Source: Hyphomicrobiales bacterium (GTDB lineage Bacteria; Pseudomonadota; Alphaproteobacteria; Rhizobiales; Xanthobacteraceae). Taken from it: DNA of 64,000 nucleotides. Position numbers and translations under genes: made by a program. The notes beneath the pieces were generated by a model. It saw only the letters and a list, made by a program, of their open reading frames with translations. It was not told where the DNA came from and made no database searches. The first letter of the stretch is position 1. Each line of letters begins with the position of its first letter. Positions 58,474-64,000 of the stretch are shown here, in pieces. Where the stretch lies: NCBI GenBank assembly GCA_009377695.1, contig WHTP01000005.1, positions 1 to 64,000 of the forward strand, written 5' to 3'.

Positions 58474-58490
58474 AACCGCCACCGGCGGTT
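58474..58490. promoter_or_regulatory. palindrome upstream of HTH-HTH-TIR operon
   Basis: AACCGCC (58474-58480) and GGCGGTT (58484-58490) are perfect 7-bp arms around acc, immediately upstream of the first gene. It is a candidate operator for one of the small HTH proteins. Confidence 0.5.
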
Positions 58491-58740
58491 GAAAAACGAA
58501 TCAGTAAATTCGAAGGTGGAACCTGCGCGCCCAGCCGGCAAGAGCCTATACCCAGCTCTTCAACAGCCAATCCCCGGCCCACGTGCAAGAGGGGAGGCCC
58601 AATCAGGGCGTTGGACGGGTCCGGCCGGCGGGTGCTAATTAAGCCCGCGCCCTGGGGCCTAGGCCCTGCGTCGCCGGCCTGAGTGCCGCACGGGAGCCGC
58701 ACGAGGACCAGAAAAACCGCTGTTTACGGGCGAAAATCGC

Positions 58741-59376
58741 GTGATAGTCCTGATCGACAACTATGACAGCTTCACCTTCAACCTGTTCCATTACCTCGGC
58801 GGGTTGGGGGAGGATGTCGTCGTGCATCGCAATGACAAGATTTCGACGGCCGATGTGATCGCGGCGGCGCCGGACGCGATCGTACTGTCGCCCGGGCCGT
58901 GCACGCCGAACGAGGCCGGGATTTGCCTCGATGTCGTCGCCAAGGCCTCGTCGAACATCCCGATCCTCGGCGTTTGCCTGGGCCACCAGGCCATCGGCCA
59001 GAGCTTTGGCGGCAAGGTCGTGCGCGCCGCGACGCAGGTGCACGGCAAGCTCTCCTTGATCAAGCACCAGGGCAATGGCGTGTTCCGCGGGATCAATGAG
59101 CCGTTCCAGGCAACCCGCTATCACTCGCTGGTGGTCGAGCGCGCGACCATGCCGAAGGAGCTCAAGGTCGTCGCCGAAACCGATGATCGCGTCGTGATGG
59201 GCGTCGCCCATACGAGCCTTCCGGTCCATGGCGTCCAGTTCCATCCCGAAAGCATCGCGTCCGAGCACGGGCATCTCATTTTGAAGAATTTCCTCGATAT
59301 CGCGGCGGCGTGGAATGCTGCGACCGGCCGCGGCACCGCGCACAAGCCGGCGGGCCGCCGCCGTGCGGCGCATTGA
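58741..59376 (+). CDS. trpG: anthranilate synthase component II (glutamine amidotransferase)
   Basis: 211 residues, supplies ammonia to Trp[13 protein letters not shown], catalytic Cys in [11 protein letters not shown], and the HPE triad part [14 protein letters not shown] are present. The start is GTG 58741. The C-terminal tail ([11 protein letters not shown]) is basic and longer than usual. trpD begins 19 nt downstream. Confidence 0.96.
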   Translation: MIVLIDNYDSFTFNLFHYLGGLGEDVVVHRNDKISTADVIAAAPDAIVLSPGPCTPNEAGICLDVVAKASSNIPILGVCLGHQAIGQSFGGKVVRAATQVHGKLSLIKHQGNGVFRGINEPFQATRYHSLVVERATMPKELKVVAETDDRVVMGVAHTSLPVHGVQFHPESIASEHGHLILKNFLDIAAAWNAATGRGTAHKPAGRRRAAH

Positions 59377-59395
59377 GGGCGCGAAAGGGGTGACG

Positions 59396-60412
59396 GTGAC
59401 CGACGATTTCAAGGCGCTCATCGCCAAGGCCGCCTCCGGCACCACGCTGACACGCGAGGAAGCCGCGCGCGGCTTCGACCGCATGATGTCGGGCGAAGCG
59501 ACGCCGTCGCAGATGGGCGGCCTCTTGATGGCGCTCCGCGTGCGCGGCGAGACTGTCGACGAGATCACCGGCGCAGTCTTTGCGATGCGCGAGAAGATGC
59601 TGCGTGTGCAGGCGCCGCCGGACGCCATCGACGTGGTCGGCACCGGCGGCGACGCGTCCGGCTCCTACAACATCTCGACCTGTGCGGCCTTCATTGTGGC
59701 CGGCGCGGGCGTCCCGGTGGCCAAGCATGGCAACCGTGCGCTCTCCTCGCGCTCCGGTGCCGCCGATGTGCTGGCGGCACTCGGAGTCAACATTGATATC
59801 ACGCCAGACGCCGTCGGACGCTGCATCCATGAGGCCGGTATCGGCTTCATGTTCGCGCCCGCGCACCATCCGGCGATGAAGAATGTCGGTCCGACCCGCG
59901 TTGAGCTCGGCACCCGCACGATCTTCAACCTGCTCGGGCCGCTCAGCAACCCCGCCGGCGTCCGGCGGCAGATGGTCGGCGTGTTCTCGCGACAATGGGT
60001 CGAGCCCCTGGCGCAGGTGCTCAGGAATCTGGGCTCTGAAAGCGTCTGGGTGGTGCACGGGTCCGACGGTCTCGACGAGATCACGATATCGGGACCGACC
60101 TATGTCGCCGCGCTGGAGAAAGGCGCGGTTCGCACGTTCGAGGTCTCACCCGAAGAAGTCGGCATCACCCGCCAGAAGCCGGAAGCGCTGCGCGGCGGCG
60201 ACGCTGAACAAAACGCCGCCGCTCTGGTTGGTGTACTCAAGGGCGTCAAGGGTGCCTTCCGCGACGTCGCGATTCTGAACGCCGCTGCGGGGCTCGTGGT
60301 CGCCGGACAGGCGAACGACCTCAAGCAGGGCGTGGAGCAGGCGGCGAAGTCGATCGACTCCGGCGCCGCCAAGGCGCGCCTCGATCTCCTCGTTAAAGTG
60401 TCCAACGGCTAG
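59396..60412 (+). CDS. trpD: anthranilate phosphoribosyltransferase
   Basis: 338 residues, transfers phosphoribose to anthranilate. [36 protein letters not shown] and [11 protein letters not shown] are signatures. GTG 59396 is chosen because AAAGGGG lies 6 nt upstream; GTG 59390 is also in frame. The stop codon TAG is part of the left boundary CTAG of the next repeat. Confidence 0.96.
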   Translation: MTDDFKALIAKAASGTTLTREEAARGFDRMMSGEATPSQMGGLLMALRVRGETVDEITGAVFAMREKMLRVQAPPDAIDVVGTGGDASGSYNISTCAAFIVAGAGVPVAKHGNRALSSRSGAADVLAALGVNIDITPDAVGRCIHEAGIGFMFAPAHHPAMKNVGPTRVELGTRTIFNLLGPLSNPAGVRRQMVGVFSRQWVEPLAQVLRNLGSESVWVVHGSDGLDEITISGPTYVAALEKGAVRTFEVSPEEVGITRQKPEALRGGDAEQNAAALVGVLKGVKGAFRDVAILNAAAGLVVAGQANDLKQGVEQAAKSIDSGAAKARLDLLVKVSNG

Positions 60413-60572
60413 TGTCCCGATTCCGACGTTCGTATATCCTCGCAGCATCCACCGATACGAACGTCGGAATCAAAGGGACACTAGCAGGTTATCAATCTAG
60501 TGTGGTTTTGGATTTGACGTTCCTATATGAGGTTGCCGCGCAGTGGTAGGAACGTCAAATCCACCACACTAG
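60409..60572. repeat. CTAG-bounded composite repeat, diverged type, between trpD and trpC
   Basis: Hairpin 1 at 60409-60484 has arms gattccgacgttcgtat / atacgaacgtcggaatc, and hairpin 2 at 60497-60572 has arms gatttgacgttccta / taggaacgtcaaatc. The linker is caggttatcaat (12 nt). CTAG occurs at all four boundaries; the first holds the trpD stop. It separates trpD from trpC inside what would otherwise be one operon; the trpC ribosome-binding site GGGAG begins at the last base of the element. Confidence 0.9.
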
Positions 60573-60580
60573 GGAGCGCC

Positions 60581-61393
60581 ATGGCCGACATCCTGACCAA
60601 GATCGAGGCCTACAAACGCGACGAGATCGCGGCTGCAAAGCGCGTGCGCGCGTCGGTGGAGGTCGAGGCCGCTGCCAAGGCTGCACCTCCGCCGCGCGGT
60701 TTCCTCGCTGCGATCGAGCGGCGCCTTGCGGCCGGCGATTGCGCGCTGATCGCCGAGGTCAAGAAGGCGAGCCCCTCGAAGGGCCTGATCCGTGCCGATT
60801 TCGATCCGTCCGCACTGGCGCGCGCCTATGAGGCCGGCGGCGCTGCGTGCCTGTCGGTGCTGACCGACGCGCCATCCTTCCAAGGCCGGCCCGAGCATTT
60901 GACGGCCGCGCGCGAGGCCACGTCCCTGCCCGCATTGCGTAAGGACTTCATGTATGAGCCCTATCAGGTGGCGGAGGCGCGCACCTGCGGCGCCGACTGC
61001 ATCCTGATCATCATGGCGGCTGTCGACGATGCGGCTGCGAAGGCCCTGGAAGATGCCGCTTTCTCGCTCGGCATGGACGCGCTGCTCGAAGTCCACAGCG
61101 AGGAGGAGCTCGATCGTGCGCTCAAGCTCACGTCGCGCCTGATCGGAATCAACAACCGCGACCTCAAGACCTTCGATACCGCGCTCGCGACCAGTGAGCG
61201 GCTCGCGCCCAAGGTGCCGCGCGATCGCGTCATCGTTGGCGAAAGCGGAATCGCGACCCCCGATGACCTAGCCCGGCTCGTGCGCGTCGGCATTCGGACG
61301 TTCCTGGTCGGCGAGAGCCTGATGCGCGAGGCCGACGTCGAACAAGCGACGCGCATGCTGATCGGGCGCGAACAGCGCCGCGCCGCCGGGTAA
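60581..61393 (+). CDS. trpC: indole-3-glycerol phosphate synthase
   Basis: 270 residues, TIM barrel. [44 protein letters not shown] and [11 protein letters not shown] are diagnostic. GGGAG lies 5 nt before ATG 60581. moaC follows after 4 nt, so trpC-moaC-moeA are one unit. Confidence 0.97.
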   Translation: MADILTKIEAYKRDEIAAAKRVRASVEVEAAAKAAPPPRGFLAAIERRLAAGDCALIAEVKKASPSKGLIRADFDPSALARAYEAGGAACLSVLTDAPSFQGRPEHLTAAREATSLPALRKDFMYEPYQVAEARTCGADCILIIMAAVDDAAAKALEDAAFSLGMDALLEVHSEEELDRALKLTSRLIGINNRDLKTFDTALATSERLAPKVPRDRVIVGESGIATPDDLARLVRVGIRTFLVGESLMREADVEQATRMLIGREQRRAAG

Positions 61394-61397
61394 GCCG

Positions 61398-61886
61398 ATG
61401 GCGCGCGCCAAAAAACTCACCCACCTCGGCAAGGGCGGCGACGCCCGCATGGTCGACGTCTCCGCAAAGCCCGCGACCGAGCGGGTCGCGGTGGCCGAAG
61501 GGCGGGTGGTGATGACCGCGAAGACGCTCGATCTCGTCCTTGAGGGTAACGCCAAGAAAGGCGATGTGCTCGCGGCCGGCCGCATTGCCGGCATCATGGC
61601 GGCGAAGCATACCCACAAGCTGATCCCGCTCTGCCACCCCCTGGCGATCTCACAGGTTGGCATCGAGATCGAACCGGACCGCAAGCTGCCGGGCCTTGTC
61701 GTGCGCGCGACTGTCAAGATCACCGGCCAGACTGGCGTGGAGATGGAGGCGCTGACCGCCGTGTCGGTGGCTTGCCTCACCATCTATGACATGGTGAAGG
61801 CGGTCGAGCGCGGCATGCGCATCGAGGGCATCCGCCTGGTCGAGAAGTCGGGCGGCCAGTCCGGCCACTATCGCGCGAAGGAGTGA
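61398..61886 (+). CDS. moaC: cyclic pyranopterin monophosphate synthase MoaC
   Basis: 162 residues, second step of molybdopterin synthesis. [39 protein letters not shown] and [17 protein letters not shown] match MoaC, including the conserved His and Asp residues. The trpC-moaC-moeA order is typical for the group. Confidence 0.97.
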   Translation: MARAKKLTHLGKGGDARMVDVSAKPATERVAVAEGRVVMTAKTLDLVLEGNAKKGDVLAAGRIAGIMAAKHTHKLIPLCHPLAISQVGIEIEPDRKLPGLVVRATVKITGQTGVEMEALTAVSVACLTIYDMVKAVERGMRIEGIRLVEKSGGQSGHYRAKE

Positions 61887-61890
61887 CGCC

Positions 61891-63102
61891 GTGGCAGCGC
61901 TGATGCCGGTTGCGGAGGCGCTCCGCCGGGTGCTGGAGGGCGCAGCGCCCCTCCCCGCCGAAGATGCGACGCTGGGCGCCGCGCATGGCCGCGTGCTGGC
62001 GGTCGATCTCGCGGCCAGGCGCACACAGCCGCCGGATGCTCTCTCCGCCATGGATGGCTATGCCGCGCGTGCAGCCGATGTCTCGACCGTGCCGGCGACG
62101 CTCAAGGTGATCGGCGAAGTTGCCGCGGGGCATCCGTTCGAGGGCCAGGTGGGTCCGGGCCAGGCCGCGCGGATTTTTACGGGTGGCGTCCTGCCGCCCG
62201 GTGCCGACACCGTCGTGATCCAGGAAAATACGACGCGCGACGGCGACATCGTGGTGGTGACCACCGCGAGCGCCAAGGGCCGCCACATTCGCGTCGCCGG
62301 TCTCGACTTCAAGGCCGGCGCCGTGCTGCTGAGCAAAGGCACCCGCCTCACCGCGCGCGATCTCGCGCTCGCAGCCGCGATGAACCATCCGACCGTGCCG
62401 GTGCACCGCACGCCCAAGGTGGCGGTGCTGGCGACCGGCGACGAGCTCGTCATGCCAGGCACCGAGCCGGGCTTTGGCGAGATCGTCTATTCGAACGGCT
62501 ACGCCACCATGGCGCTGGCGCGCGGCGAAGGCTGCGACGTCATCGACCTCGGCATCGTGGCGGACCGTCTCGAGGACACCATCGCAGCCGTGCGCCGCGC
62601 CCGTGATGCTGGGGTCGACCTCTTGGTGACGTCGGGTGGCGCCTCGGTGGGCGACTACGACCTGGTCCAGAAGGCGCTGGCGAGCGAAGGGCTGGCCCTG
62701 TCGTTCTGGAAGGTCGCGCTCCGGCCAGGGCGGCCGATGATGCATGGGCGGCTCGGCGCCATGCATGTGCTCGGGCTGCCGGGCAATCCCGTTTCAGCCT
62801 TCGTCTGCTCGGTGCTGTTTCTCATCCCGCTGATCCGCAGGCTGGCCGGGCGCACCGATGTCGAGCCTCGAATCGAAACGGCCCTTCTGGGCTGTGACCT
62901 CCCCGCCAACGACGAGCGGGCCGATTATATGCGAGCCACCCTCACCGACGGACCTCGCGGGCCGGTGGCGACCCCATTCGCAGAGCAGGACAGTTCCATG
63001 CTGGTTCCGCTCGCAAAAGCCGGCTGTTTGCTGGTGCGCGAAGCGCATGATCCAGCCGCCCGCGCCGGTAGCCGCTGCAACATCCTGAAGCTCGGCCTGT
63101 AG
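61891..63102 (+). CDS. moeA: molybdopterin molybdenumtransferase MoeA
   Basis: 403 residues, inserts molybdate into adenylylated molybdopterin. SAMDGYA, FTGGVLPPGADTVVIQE, VATGDELVMPG, VTSGGASVGDYD and LGLPGNPVSAFV are MoeA signatures. The start is GTG 61891 with AAGGAG 7 nt upstream. Confidence 0.97.
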   Translation: MAALMPVAEALRRVLEGAAPLPAEDATLGAAHGRVLAVDLAARRTQPPDALSAMDGYAARAADVSTVPATLKVIGEVAAGHPFEGQVGPGQAARIFTGGVLPPGADTVVIQENTTRDGDIVVVTTASAKGRHIRVAGLDFKAGAVLLSKGTRLTARDLALAAAMNHPTVPVHRTPKVAVLATGDELVMPGTEPGFGEIVYSNGYATMALARGEGCDVIDLGIVADRLEDTIAAVRRARDAGVDLLVTSGGASVGDYDLVQKALASEGLALSFWKVALRPGRPMMHGRLGAMHVLGLPGNPVSAFVCSVLFLIPLIRRLAGRTDVEPRIETALLGCDLPANDERADYMRATLTDGPRGPVATPFAEQDSSMLVPLAKAGCLLVREAHDPAARAGSRCNILKLGL

Positions 63103-63141
63103 CGGCTTCTTGACGTCTTCACGTCAAATTAAACACTTGCA

Positions 63142-63156
63142 GAACACATATCGAAC
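63142..63156. promoter_or_regulatory. SOS (LexA) box upstream of lexA
   Basis: GAAC-N7-GAAC (GAACACATATCGAAC), a perfect match to the alphaproteobacterial LexA-binding motif, 72 nt before the lexA start. A TTGCAG / TAGTGT pair (63137-63142, 63160-63165, 17-nt spacer) could be the promoter it blocks, giving autoregulation. Confidence 0.88.
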
Positions 63157-63227
63157 AGATAGTGTCCGTTCATGATTTGTTTCGACGCGCCTGTTGGCGC
63201 GCCGCAGCCCGGGGGAAACGAAAGACG

Positions 63228-63941
63228 ATGCTGACCCGCAAGCAAGCCGAGCTTCTGCGCTTCATCCACGAACGGCTCAAGGAGGCCGGCGTACCGCCGT
63301 CCTTCGACGAGATGAAGGATGCGCTCGACCTGCGATCGAAGTCCGGCATCCACCGCCTGATCACCGCGCTCGAAGAGCGCGGCTTTATCCGCCGCTTGCC
63401 GAACCGCGCCCGCGCCATCGAGGTCATCAAGCTTCCGGATTCGGTTGCGCACGGTATGGGCGCAAGCCGCTCCCGTGGATTCACCCCGAGCGTCATTGAA
63501 GGCAATCTGGGCCGGATCCGTGCCACCGCCTCGGAAGACGACAGCGGCCGTCCTGTCGCCGTGCCGGTCATGGGCCGCATCGCCGCTGGCACTCCGATCG
63601 AGGCGATCCAAAGCAAGAGCTCCGTCATCAACGTGCCGCCGGACCTGCTCTCCTCTGGCGACCATTTCGCCCTCGAAGTGCGCGGCGACTCGATGATCGA
63701 AGCCGGCATCCTCGATGGTGACATGGCGGTGATTAAGCGCACCGACGTCGCCGACACCGGCGACATCGTCGTCGCCCTGATCGACGAGGAGGAAGCCACC
63801 CTCAAGCGCTTCCGCCGGCGTGGTGCTTCGATTGCGCTCGAGCCCGCGAACACCGCCTACGAGGTACGCATCCTCCCGCCCAACCGCGTACGCATCCAGG
63901 GCAAGCTGATCAGCTTGATCCGGCGGTACTGTCCTGCATAG
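63228..63941 (+). CDS. lexA: SOS repressor LexA
   Basis: 237 residues. N-terminal winged HTH ([38 protein letters not shown]), autocleavage Ala-Gly in [11 protein letters not shown], and Ser/Lys dyad in [11 protein letters not shown] and AVIKRTD. ATG 63228 with GGGGGAAA upstream gives the standard N-terminus; a 22-residue upstream extension (from 63162) would overlap the promoter. Controls the DNA-damage regulon. Confidence 0.96.
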   Translation: MLTRKQAELLRFIHERLKEAGVPPSFDEMKDALDLRSKSGIHRLITALEERGFIRRLPNRARAIEVIKLPDSVAHGMGASRSRGFTPSVIEGNLGRIRATASEDDSGRPVAVPVMGRIAAGTPIEAIQSKSSVINVPPDLLSSGDHFALEVRGDSMIEAGILDGDMAVIKRTDVADTGDIVVALIDEEEATLKRFRRRGASIALEPANTAYEVRILPPNRVRIQGKLISLIRRYCPA

Positions 63942-63947
63942 ACGACC

Positions 63948-64000
63948 TCAATCACCTGGCTCCAAGACTTCGGGCGCCGGTGTGGCATCGCGCGAGGGCT
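63948..64000 (-). CDS. possible C-terminal end of a gene running off the right edge
   Basis: One minus-strand frame is open from base 64000 and ends SRDATPAPEVLEPGD at TGA 63948, convergent with lexA and 6 nt from its stop. The Pro/Glu-rich tail looks protein-like. A ComEC gene often neighbours lexA in this group, but 17 codons cannot prove it. Confidence 0.3.
   Translation of the reverse strand, partial: PSRDATPAPEVLEPGD

Overview
The window is high-GC DNA that reads as an alphaproteobacterial chromosome of the Hyphomicrobiales, most like the Bradyrhizobium / Xanthobacteraceae side. The signs are a fused ispDF, E1-beta (pdhB) carrying its own lipoyl domain, ntrY/ntrX beside dusB-ntrBC, a GAAC-N7-GAAC LexA box before lexA, a GGAAC-N16-CGTT general-stress promoter before dps, and copies of gagcatgatc-type palindromes that I associate from memory with this group. 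The species cannot be named from the sequence alone.

Backbone. The housekeeping genes run metG(partial)-tatD-MBL hydrolase-dps-mazG on +. Then, on -, come hflX, hfq and a D-amino-acid aminotransferase, and further right ntrX, ntrY, ntrC, ntrB and dusB. ispDF-cinA are on +. On - again are ratA, a P-loop kinase-like gene, lipA, lpdA, pdhC, pdhB, pdhA, ftsB, a 2OG-oxygenase-like gene, eno, kdsA, pyrG, secG and tpiA. The right end on + holds ppiD, trpE, trpG, trpD, trpC, moaC, moeA and lexA. Together they cover nitrogen-signal transduction, pyruvate dehydrogenase with lipoate synthesis, glycolysis (eno, tpiA), KDO and CTP synthesis, tryptophan, molybdopterin and the SOS repressor.

Accessory cassettes interrupt this backbone. 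(A) 7.7-10.4 kb has a MarR regulator with a perfect 10-bp-arm operator-like palindrome, a Bug-type binding protein and a gentisate-dioxygenase-like double cupin. (B) 33.4-38.6 kb has a PH-domain protein, queF, a TPP-riboswitch-controlled thiO-thiS-thiG-thiE cluster, and an MFS transporter with no normal start codon. (C) 41.9-49.4 kb has exported proteins: a Tat polysaccharide deacetylase, a diheme cytochrome c, an Ig-like-domain protein, a Tat FAD dehydrogenase and a Tat amidohydrolase. Beside them lie the decayed remains of a second FAD-dehydrogenase/Ig-protein pair. (D) 54.1-58.6 kb splits trpE from trpG. It carries a cupin, a frameshifted lysozyme-inhibitor gene, a frameshifted zinc-ribbon protein, small membrane proteins, and a tight three-gene operon: two small paralogous helix-turn-helix proteins followed by a TIR-like (NADase-type) effector. 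That operon is the best candidate for an undescribed, defence-like system.

A second striking signal is a family of about 165-bp composite repeats (near 22.4, 28.9, 33.2, 34.3, 50.5 and 60.4 kb). Each full copy is two hairpins bounded by CTAG and joined by a 12-13-nt linker. The arms change between copies with compensating changes that keep the palindromes. At least five genes (lpdA, trpD, queF, thiE and a small membrane-protein gene) end with a TAG stop codon that is the boundary CTAG (TTAG for queF) of a repeat. This suggests insertion at CTAG with duplication of the target, which would leave the stop codon intact.
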